A DNA stretch of 18,587 nt from Thiobacillus sp. UBA6205 (GTDB lineage Bacteria > Pseudomonadota > Gammaproteobacteria > Burkholderiales > Thiobacillaceae): contig DISR01000009.1 in assembly GCA_002421825.1 (NCBI GenBank), positions 5,103 to 23,689 of the forward strand, given 5' to 3'. Made by a program: the position numbers and the translations under genes. Shown piece by piece: positions 1 through 5,137 of the stretch. The first letter of the stretch is position 1; each line of letters starts with the position of its first letter. Under the pieces are notes generated by a model. That model did not search any database. It was not told the origin of the DNA and saw nothing but the letters and a program-made list of their open reading frames with translations.

Positions 1-1
1 G

Positions 2-361
2 CCGGTGCCGCACCCGACCCGGCGCCGGGGCAGGCCGGCGGCAGGCAAGGCCGCGGCGGTCGAGGAAGCCCAGGCCGAACCCAAGGCCGAACCCGGCCCC
101 GAGGAGAAGAAGAGCCACGCCATCGAGATCGTGGTGGGCACGGTAGAGCAACTGGTGTCGGACCGCGGCGGCGAGGGGTCGATCCCGGCGTCCACCATCA
201 AGAACACCATCAAGCGCGTGCGCCCGGGTTTCAGCGAATCGGAATACGGCTACAGCGCCTTCGGCAAGATCCTGGACGAGGCGCACAAGCGCGGCGTGCT
301 GGTAGTGGAAAAGAAAGAGGGCGGCAGCGTCATCGTCAGCCTGCCGTCGTCCCGGGCCTGA
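2..361 (+). CDS. C-terminal part of an OST-HTH/LOTUS domain protein (5' end outside window)
   Basis: The reading frame is open from the window edge, so the gene almost certainly starts upstream; the GTG at position 5 is probably internal. About 119 codons are visible. The first third is a charged Ala/Glu/Lys/Pro linker (GRPAAGKAAAVEEAQAE), followed by a compact domain at roughly residues 38-116 counted from the GTG. That domain carries the pattern of OST-HTH/LOTUS winged helices: a Gly-Ser-rich turn, an IKNTIKR helix, PGFSESEYGY, then FGKILDEA. In bacteria this domain usually sits at the C-terminus of a NYN-type (PIN-like) RNase protein and is thought to bind RNA. That N-terminal domain would lie outside the window and is inferred. 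The next ORF starts 6 bases after this stop codon. Confidence 0.75.
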   Translation, partial: PVPHPTRRRGRPAAGKAAAVEEAQAEPKAEPGPEEKKSHAIEIVVGTVEQLVSDRGGEGSIPASTIKNTIKRVRPGFSESEYGYSAFGKILDEAHKRGVLVVEKKEGGSVIVSLPSSRA

Positions 362-367
362 AGCGCG

Positions 368-553
368 ATGGAGCCGGGCATGCAGGAAAAGCTTGCAGCG
401 CTGCGCGCCGCGCTGCAGGCGCTGGGGAAAGCCGGCGTCCTGAGAAAGGCATTCATGGCCGAAGCGGCGCTGCTGGCCGCCGTCTCACTGATGGAGGAAA
501 TGATCGCCGAAATCGAGAAACTCAAGCGCGAAAAGGAAAAAACGACGGAGTAG
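368..553 (+). CDS. Small hypothetical coiled-coil protein
   Basis: This 61-residue ORF begins 6 bases after the OST-HTH gene stops, so the two are probably co-transcribed and translationally linked. It is Ala/Leu/Glu/Lys-rich without Pro, Trp, Cys or Tyr, and consists almost wholly of predicted helix. A hydrophobic middle (AEAALLAAVSLM) is followed by a charged heptad-like tail (EEMIAEIEKLKREKEK) that looks like a short coiled coil. There is no signal peptide and no recognisable family. The GC-rich codon use matches its neighbours. A second Met (MQEKLAAL, position 380) could be the true start. It could be a real small oligomerising partner of the upstream protein, or a chance ORF; the tight spacing favours a gene. 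Confidence 0.5.
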   Translation: MEPGMQEKLAALRAALQALGKAGVLRKAFMAEAALLAAVSLMEEMIAEIEKLKREKEKTTE

Positions 554-650
554 GCAGGGATCAAAAAAACGGGCAGGCCCGAATCAGTTTGCACCGCGGC
601 CGCCGGTTTTCGGCAAAATAGCGGCCGAGTCCCGTTTAAGCCCCAGCCAC

Positions 651-1031
651 ATGAAAATACTCTTCACCCTGGCCGAATCGCCCTTCGCCCCACACTTCCC
701 CGAGCTTTACCAGGAGCTGGGCATCGAGGCGGAACGTTTCCGCTCCGCCCGCAATCTGCACCGCGCCCTGCAAAGACAGGCGCCGGATTTCTTCCTGGGC
801 GAGTTCGTCTACGGCTGGAGCAACGACTACGCGGGGAATACCGTCTCGAACCTGGACGTCACCCTGCGCACCCTGCAGTCCAAGGCGCCCAGGGCAAAGA
901 TCATCGTGGTCATGCAGCCCTCCCAGGCGCCGCACATCGGCAAGCTGCTGGAGGTCTTCCCTGTTCATGCGGTGCTGAAGTACCCGGTCTCCGAGGAGGA
1001 GATGCGGGTGGTGTTGCAGGACGCGGACTGA
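651..1031 (+). CDS. Small cytosolic protein, receiver-like fold, function unknown
   Basis: The protein has 126 residues, no signal peptide and no membrane segment. Its order of predicted strands and helices resembles a response-regulator receiver domain: a hydrophobic first strand (MKILFTLA), a third strand ending near DFFLGE (46-51), a fourth strand KIIVVMQP (83-90), and a final strand leading to LKYPVS (109-114), where receivers carry their conserved Lys-Pro. The early acidic pair and the phosphoacceptor Asp are not clearly present, so if the fold is right it would be a pseudo-receiver. This assignment is my inference; I do not recognise a named family. The permease gene follows directly on its stop codon (TGA 1029-1031, candidate TTG at 1032), indicating one operon. 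No strong ribosome binding site precedes its ATG. Confidence 0.65.
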   Translation: MKILFTLAESPFAPHFPELYQELGIEAERFRSARNLHRALQRQAPDFFLGEFVYGWSNDYAGNTVSNLDVTLRTLQSKAPRAKIIVVMQPSQAPHIGKLLEVFPVHAVLKYPVSEEEMRVVLQDAD

Positions 1032-1943
1032 TTGCGGGGCGCGCCCTTGCCAGACCTCAAGCGCCCCATCACCGCCAACGCCCCCCTGCTGTTCGTGCTG
1101 CTGTGGAGCACGGGCTTCATCGGCGCGAAGTACGGTCTGCCCTATGCCGAGCCCTTCACGCTGCTGTTCCTGCGCTTCGTGCTGGCGCTGTTGCTGCTGG
1201 CGCCGCTGGTGTGGTGGCTGCGCCCGGCGATGGCGATGAGCCTGGCCGAGTGCGGGCATCTGATGGTGAGCGGCCTGCTGCTGCACGGCATGTACCTGGG
1301 CGGGGTGTATGTGGCGATCAAGCTGGACCTGTCCGCCGGCATGACGGCGCTGATCGTCGGCGCGCAGCCTGTGCTGACCAGCCTGGCGGCGCCGCTGCTG
1401 TTCGGCGAGCGGCCGCGCTTCGCGCACTGGGCCGGCCTTGTCCTCGGCTTTGCCGGCATCTACCTGATCCTCGGCGGCGGCGCGGAAGCGGACGTCGCGC
1501 CGGCCGCACTGCTGGCCGCGGTGGCCGCGCTGTTCGGCATCACCGTGGGCACGCTGTACCAGAAGCGCTTTTGCGCCCGGCACGACTTGCTGGCGGTGAC
1601 GGTGTACCAGTACCTGCCGACGGTGGCGCTGTTCGGCCTCGGCGCCCTGCTGTTCGAAACGCGCACAGTCGAATGGACGGCGCAGTTCGTGGCCGCCCTG
1701 CTGTGGCTGGTGTTCGCCCTGTCGCTCGGCGCGATCCTGCTGCTCACCTGGCTCATCAAGCATGGCGAGGCGTCGAAGGTGAGCAGCCTGTTCTACCTGG
1801 TGCCGCCGGTCACGGCAGTCATGGCCTGGCTGCTGTTCGACGAGCCGCTGGGCTGGCTCAAGGTCGCCGGCATCGCGCTGGTGGCGCTGGGCGTGTGGCT
1901 GGTGATGCGGCGACAGCCGGCGAGCGCGGCCGCGCCCGAGTAG
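1032..1943 (+). CDS. EamA/DMT superfamily permease
   Basis: This is an integral membrane protein of 303 residues, the usual size of the ten-helix drug/metabolite transporter (DMT) family. Two EamA repeats are visible, about residues 17-147 and 160-293. Family-typical stretches include LLWSTGFIGAKYGL near the N-terminus, FGERPRFAHWAGLVLGFAGIYLIL in the first repeat (residues 113-136) and LFDEPLGWLKVAGIALV in the second. Such proteins export amino acids or metabolites, or do so for drugs; the substrate cannot be read here. The start is uncertain: the frame opens at TTG 1032, right after the upstream stop, and a second TTG at 1047 (MPDLKRPI) has a purine-rich GCGGGG upstream. No ATG lies before the first membrane helix. 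Either way it is coupled to the preceding small gene. Confidence 0.88.
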   Translation: MRGAPLPDLKRPITANAPLLFVLLWSTGFIGAKYGLPYAEPFTLLFLRFVLALLLLAPLVWWLRPAMAMSLAECGHLMVSGLLLHGMYLGGVYVAIKLDLSAGMTALIVGAQPVLTSLAAPLLFGERPRFAHWAGLVLGFAGIYLILGGGAEADVAPAALLAAVAALFGITVGTLYQKRFCARHDLLAVTVYQYLPTVALFGLGALLFETRTVEWTAQFVAALLWLVFALSLGAILLLTWLIKHGEASKVSSLFYLVPPVTAVMAWLLFDEPLGWLKVAGIALVALGVWLVMRRQPASAAAPE

Positions 1944-1999
1944 CCATGAATCCGTGTCCGGGCATGACCCGGTTCCGCCAGGCAGTCAGTAAGAAAGCG

Positions 2000-2029
2000 A
2001 TGACTCACAAGCAAAATCAGCGTTAAGAT
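2000..2029 (+). promoter_or_regulatory. Candidate promoter of the four-lipoprotein operon
   Basis: ATGACT (2000-2005, compare TTGACA) and TAAGAT (2024-2029, compare TATAAT) are separated by 18 bases in an AT-richer gap after the permease gene. A start about seven bases downstream would fall at the beginning of the hairpin at 2035-2055. The match is moderate and read by eye. Confidence 0.35.
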
Positions 2030-2034
2030 ATCGC

Positions 2035-2055
2035 CGGCGGTCGGGAGGACCGCCG
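2035..2055 (+). promoter_or_regulatory. Leader hairpin ahead of lipoprotein operon
   Basis: CGGCGGTC (2035-2042) pairs perfectly with GACCGCCG (2048-2055) around a five-base loop GGGAG. No T-tract follows, so it is not a standard intrinsic terminator for the permease gene. Its place near the predicted transcript start suggests a 5' stabilising stem, or alternatively a weak terminator. Confidence 0.5.
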
Positions 2056-2093
2056 CTATAACAAGTCGTAATAACTATAACGAGGACAACACG

Positions 2094-2825
2094 ATGCGCC
2101 ATTCCCTGCCGACCAGATTGGCCGCAGCCCTTATTCCTTTTCTGCTGCTGACCGGGTGCATGACCACACGCGGCCTGACGCCGCCACCCGAGGCCCGTTC
2201 AAAGAGCTGGGCAGTGGTTTCCACCATGGGCCACGCCGCCAGCTTCCAGCATATCGGCTTTACCGTCTTCAACAACGTATACAACAAGGTCGACACCACG
2301 GCCTGGAATCTGGACGCCAAGATCGAGGAAGCCGTGGAAAAGGAACGCCCCGCGATGAAATGGAAGCGGCTGGCGCTTGACGACAAGGAGCGGCAGCAGA
2401 TTTCCGCCATCAAGCCAGAACCGATGACCGGGATTTTCGACATCGGCGACCGCAAGGAGGCAATCAGCCTGCTCGCACGGCGTTGCGATTGCGACTACGC
2501 GCTGGTGATCAGCCCGGTGCGCACGGGCGACCACATTACCCTGACGAACCAGAACCTGAACGGCTACGGCGTGCATCAGCGCGCCAATATCCACGGCGAC
2601 CATGCCTATATTTTCTCCAACTACGCCGTCGTGCTGCTGGACCCGAAAACCGGTACCGAATATGGCTACCACTACGGGCAACCCTGGGAGAAAGCATCTT
2701 TCAAGCTGGTGAAGGCCCGGGAGGTCGTGCCCACCGCTGAGGAATTGGCCATCGTTGAGCACTCCGTGACGCAGTTCCTGCTGGCCGGCGTCATCAATTC
2801 GATGGCGGGCATTCCGAATAATTGA
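2094..2825 (+). CDS. Predicted lipoprotein, 243 aa, unknown function (first gene of lipoprotein operon)
   Basis: A type II signal peptide is clear: a basic start, a hydrophobic stretch LIPFLLL, and lipobox LTGC with the lipidated Cys at residue 22. A good ribosome binding site GAGGA (2082-2086) lies 7 bases before the ATG. The mature part begins with Pro-rich PPPEARSKS, then alternates strands and helices: WAVVSTMG, a Phe/Asn-rich segment FTVFNNVYN, a long charged helix around EEAVEKERPAMKWKR, and a CDCDYALVISPV strand. It lacks enzyme motifs I can name. The layout resembles small alpha/beta envelope lipoproteins (LpoB/FlgO/CsgG-like), but that is only an impression. Ser follows the Cys by no clear sorting rule; +2 is Met, so outer-membrane sorting would be expected. 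An 85-base gap separates it from the next lipoprotein. Confidence 0.8.
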   Translation: MRHSLPTRLAAALIPFLLLTGCMTTRGLTPPPEARSKSWAVVSTMGHAASFQHIGFTVFNNVYNKVDTTAWNLDAKIEEAVEKERPAMKWKRLALDDKERQQISAIKPEPMTGIFDIGDRKEAISLLARRCDCDYALVISPVRTGDHITLTNQNLNGYGVHQRANIHGDHAYIFSNYAVVLLDPKTGTEYGYHYGQPWEKASFKLVKAREVVPTAEELAIVEHSVTQFLLAGVINSMAGIPNN

Positions 2826-2910
2826 TCGGGCGGCGCACGCCGCGAAAGGCGGACAACGGCCGCCGAATATTTCATTAAAAACTTTCCACGCCCAGGGAGG
2901 CCTGCAAGAA

Positions 2911-3543
2911 ATGCATCGATCGCTTGGAAGCATCGTCCCGTTTGCCATCGCCGTTTCCGTCTTTTTGTCCGGTTGCGCCACCACCCAGCAGCTGAGCGAG
3001 CAGGACAGGAAGAGAGTCGAAGTGGTCAAGCTGAACGACCAGGTAAAAAGGCCGAAGGAGATGTACTACTTCGGGCCCGGCGCATCCATCGGGTTTGCTT
3101 TCGGCGCAATCGGCGGCGCCATTGCCGCAGCGTCGCAGATAGGCCCCGGCCAGGAAATGCTGGCCTACGCGGAACAGAATGGGGTGCGCATCGAGGAGAT
3201 CGTCGCTCAGGAGTTTGGCGAGGCGCTGAAACAGTCAGGCAAGTTCAGAATCAGCGACACGGCCGAGGCCAACGGTGCGACGATCAGCCTGTCGGTCTTC
3301 CAGTTCGGCTTCAGCGTGCCGAATGGCTTCAGCTCCAAGCTCGTTCCCGTGATCGCCTATAGCGGCGAAATGGCCGACGCCTCCGGCAACGTGCTGTGGC
3401 GTGCGACCGAGAATCTCATGCCGCTGGGCAACCCGGTCGACGGCATACCTGCTGACGAATTGCGCACCAATCCCAAGGCGATAGAGACAGCCTGGCGCGC
3501 AGCGGCGAAACACATCGCCGCCAGAATGGTTGAAGCACTCTAG
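2911..3543 (+). CDS. Predicted lipoprotein, 210 aa, unknown function
   Basis: The signal peptide ends in lipobox LSGC with Cys at residue 22, followed by ATTQQLSEQDRKR. GGGAGG (2895-2900) precedes the ATG by 10 bases. After a charged N-terminal segment comes a Gly/Ala-rich stretch GFAFGAIGGAIAAASQIG (about 62-79) that could insert in or lie on a membrane, then a helix-strand domain: IEEIVAQEFGEALKQSGKFRI, then SLSVFQFGFSV, then VPVIAYSGEMADASGNVLW. This order, a helix leading to a strand that ends in 'G.F.I', then paired strands ending in 'G.VLW', recalls LpoB/GNA1162/CsgG-like lipoproteins. No named family is certain. It is the second gene of the operon, and the third follows after 16 bases. 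Confidence 0.8.
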   Translation: MHRSLGSIVPFAIAVSVFLSGCATTQQLSEQDRKRVEVVKLNDQVKRPKEMYYFGPGASIGFAFGAIGGAIAAASQIGPGQEMLAYAEQNGVRIEEIVAQEFGEALKQSGKFRISDTAEANGATISLSVFQFGFSVPNGFSSKLVPVIAYSGEMADASGNVLWRATENLMPLGNPVDGIPADELRTNPKAIETAWRAAAKHIAARMVEAL

Positions 3544-3559
3544 AACGAAACCCTGAATC

Positions 3560-3958
3560 ATGAAAACCCGCTCCAGTCTTCTCCCCGCACGTGCCGTCGC
3601 ACTGATGGGCCTGTTGCTGTCCGCCTGTGCGGCGGATGTGGCAAGGCAGCCGGGCACCTTCACCCCGCTGGCCGCAACGGAAACCGTCGAGTCCCGGACC
3701 GTCCAGCGCGAAGTCAGCGTGACGTTGAACAGCGGTTACACGCGCCTGGTGCAGCGGGGCATGCGCTGCGAACTGGTGGGGAAGATGCCGCAGGGCAAGG
3801 TCTACCGCGTGGCAAATACCGTTTTCACGGTTGAGGGAGCGCACATACATGAAGCCTACCTGGTAGTGAACAAAGGCAAGCTGGTTGGTTTTTACCTGCC
3901 CGTTGAACGGGCATTTTCGACGTTTGTATCCAATGACACACAACTTTGGGAGGAGTAA
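3560..3958 (+). CDS. Predicted lipoprotein, 132 aa, unknown function
   Basis: The signal peptide has the lipobox LSAC with Cys at residue 23 (hydrophobic core VALMGLLL), followed by AADVARQPG. The remaining ~110 residues look all-beta: VQREVSVTLNSGYTRLV, MRCELVGKM, GKVYRVANTVFTVEG, then HEAYLVVNKGKLVGFYLPVE. There is a second Cys (in MRCELVG), no catalytic motif, and no family I recognise with confidence. The stop codon TAA (3956-3958) overlaps the ATG of the next gene by one base, and the next gene's ribosome binding site lies inside the last codons here, so the two are translationally coupled. It probably makes a small beta-sandwich lipoprotein that works with the product of the next gene. 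Confidence 0.78.
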   Translation: MKTRSSLLPARAVALMGLLLSACAADVARQPGTFTPLAATETVESRTVQREVSVTLNSGYTRLVQRGMRCELVGKMPQGKVYRVANTVFTVEGAHIHEAYLVVNKGKLVGFYLPVERAFSTFVSNDTQLWEE

Positions 3959-4404
3959 TGAAACAACTGATGAAATTAGTCGCGATCGGCATGCTGGCTG
4001 GCGTTGTATCAGGTTGCGCCACCGGGCCCAAGTACAGCGAGGTGAAGAACACCATTCCCAAGCTGTCGTCCGATAACGGCAGGATCTATTTCTACCGGCC
4101 GACGAACATGGGGTTTGGCTCCGGCATCCAGCCCAGCGTCAACCTGGACGGCAAGGTCGTCGGCGAGTCGAAACCGGGCGGCTTCTTCTTCGTCGACGCC
4201 GCCCCTGGCAATCACGAGGTCGCCCTTTCGACCGAAGTCGAGAAGAAGCTGACCTTCACGCTCGACAAGGGCCAGGAGCGTTGCGTTCGCATGGCGGTGG
4301 GGCTGGGCGTGGTGGTCTATCGCGTGTATCCCGAGCTTGCCGACCCTCAGCAGTGCCAGAGCGAAATCAAGGACTTGAGCTACATCGGCGCCGCGATGAA
4401 GTAA
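3958..4404 (+). CDS. DUF2846-type lipoprotein
   Basis: I start this gene at ATG 3958, which shares its A with the TAA of the preceding gene and is preceded by GGGAGGAG (3948-3955). A TTG upstream in frame lies inside that ribosome binding site and can be discarded. The 148-residue product has lipobox VSGC with Cys at residue 20. The mature domain fits DUF2846: GRIYFYRPTNMGFG, a short strand SVNLDGKVVGES, GGFFFVDAAPGNHEVAL, then a strand set ending KGQERCVRMAVG. Proteins of this family are small envelope lipoproteins with a carboxypeptidase-regulatory-like beta fold and no known catalysis. It is the last gene of the operon: a pair of hairpins, the second a terminator, lies 10-73 bases after the stop. 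Confidence 0.85.
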   Translation: MKQLMKLVAIGMLAGVVSGCATGPKYSEVKNTIPKLSSDNGRIYFYRPTNMGFGSGIQPSVNLDGKVVGESKPGGFFFVDAAPGNHEVALSTEVEKKLTFTLDKGQERCVRMAVGLGVVVYRVYPELADPQQCQSEIKDLSYIGAAMK

Positions 4405-4413
4405 TCGGCAGTA

Positions 4414-4436
4414 GCTTCGCGCCGGGTGCGCGAAGC
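4414..4436 (+). other. Perfect hairpin after lipoprotein operon
   Basis: GCTTCGCGC (4414-4422) pairs over nine bases with GCGCGAAGC (4428-4436) around the loop CGGGT. No T-tract follows directly. It stands 9 bases after the stop codon and just before the true terminator, so it may protect the 3' end of the message or assist termination. Confidence 0.6.
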
Positions 4437-4442
4437 CAAACA

Positions 4443-4477
4443 AAAGGGCCAGCCCGATGGGCTGGCCCTTTATTTTG
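4443..4477 (+). terminator. Bidirectional rho-independent terminator between convergent lipoprotein genes
   Basis: AAAGGGCCAGCCC (4443-4455) and GGGCTGGCCCTTT (4459-4471) form a 13-base-pair stem with the loop GAT, followed by TATTTT on the + strand. The bases before the stem are A-rich (CAAACAAAA), which gives a U-rich tail on the - strand, so it can end both the + operon and the - strand lipoprotein gene. Confidence 0.9.
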
Positions 4478-4509
4478 CCGCAGGTCGTTCGGGGCCTGGC
4501 CCCACTCGA

Positions 4510-5019
4510 TCAGGGGTTGGCCGCAGCCGGCTGGGCCGTGGCGGCAACCGTTGTTTGCGCCTCGGCCGCGGCTTGCGGCTTGGACTCAGCGGCTGAGTCG
4601 ACCGGCGGCGCGTCCACGGTGATCTGGTCGCCCATCAGGACGGTAATCAAAGTCGGGTAATCGTAGGCGGCACCGCTCGCGATGTCGACACCTGCGCCTA
4701 TCACGCCGCCGAAGATGATGTTGCCGAAGGCCATGGCCTTGGTGGACGACTTGACGCTGGCAGTGCCCGGCTGCTGCTCGGACTTTTCGCAGTTGACCAG
4801 AAGGTCGGCATAGCTTCGACGCACGCTGACCGAGCCAGGGCTGGTGACGAACCATGTCCCCTTATCGTTGGTCAGCTTGCAGTTGGCGCTGGCGACCGCC
4901 TCGCCCTGCTTGCCGCGCGTTTCAACAGAAACGCTTTGATTGTGGCCGGTGACGATGGAAGCGCAGCCGGAGCCGAGCAGCGTGATGGACAGCACTACGA
5001 TGGTGTTGATTTTGTTCAA
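4510..5019 (-). CDS. Predicted lipoprotein with Gly-rich segment and Ala/Pro-rich tail
   Basis: No ATG is available near the N-terminus. The frame starts at TTG (5017-5019), supported by an excellent ribosome binding site GGGAGGA four bases away. The 169-residue product has lipobox LGSGC with Cys at residue 19. The mature region begins ASIVTGHNQSVSVET, then has a core with two Cys (47 and 77) around LTNDKGTWFV and SPGSVSVRRSYADLLV. A glycine-rich hydrophobic stretch (99-117, GNIIFGGVIGAGVDIASG) could contact a membrane. The tail from about 139 is low-complexity Ala/Pro/Gln. Proteins with this CASIVTG..QSVSV start and TNDKG.W core are widespread in Proteobacteria but have no known role. It converges on the four-lipoprotein operon and shares its terminator. 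Confidence 0.85.
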   Translation of the reverse strand: MNKINTIVVLSITLLGSGCASIVTGHNQSVSVETRGKQGEAVASANCKLTNDKGTWFVTSPGSVSVRRSYADLLVNCEKSEQQPGTASVKSSTKAMAFGNIIFGGVIGAGVDIASGAAYDYPTLITVLMGDQITVDAPPVDSAAESKPQAAAEAQTTVAATAQPAAANP

Positions 5020-5036
5020 TTTATCCTCCCTTATTA

Positions 5037-5074
5037 CCCCTCTGAAATGAGGGGCAGCAGCATTCTATCTGCTG
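5037..5074 (-). promoter_or_regulatory. Two short hairpins in the leader of the - strand lipoprotein gene
   Basis: CCCCTC/GAGGGG (5037-5042 with 5049-5054, six-base loop) and CAGCAG/CTGCTG (5055-5060 with 5069-5074, eight-base loop) abut each other just upstream of the ribosome binding site of the gene starting at 5019. They may shape access to the TTG start. TAGAAT, a possible -10 element on the - strand, lies inside the second loop. Confidence 0.35.
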
Positions 5075-5097
5075 AAAGCGCTTGTAATCAGCGGGAA

Positions 5098-5126
5098 ATC
5101 AAAAAAGCCTGAAGAATCCGGCTTCC
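5098..5126 (-). terminator. Probable rho-independent terminator of tex
   Basis: Read on the - strand, AAGCC and GGCTT (5124-5120 and 5109-5105) form a five-base-pair stem with a ten-base loop, followed by a run of T. It begins 13 bases after the tex stop codon. The stem is short, so confidence is moderate. Confidence 0.5.
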
Positions 5127-5137
5127 TGAGGACGGCC

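Noticed and set aside
636..1763. 375-codon open frame on - across the permease gene
   Set aside because: It is Gln/Arg/His-rich and antisense to the receiver-like and EamA genes, whose membrane and family patterns are clear. It is a GC-rich shadow frame.
2199..3029. 276-codon - strand frame over the lipoprotein genes
   Set aside because: It is antisense to two genes with lipoboxes and ribosome binding sites and has no family signature.
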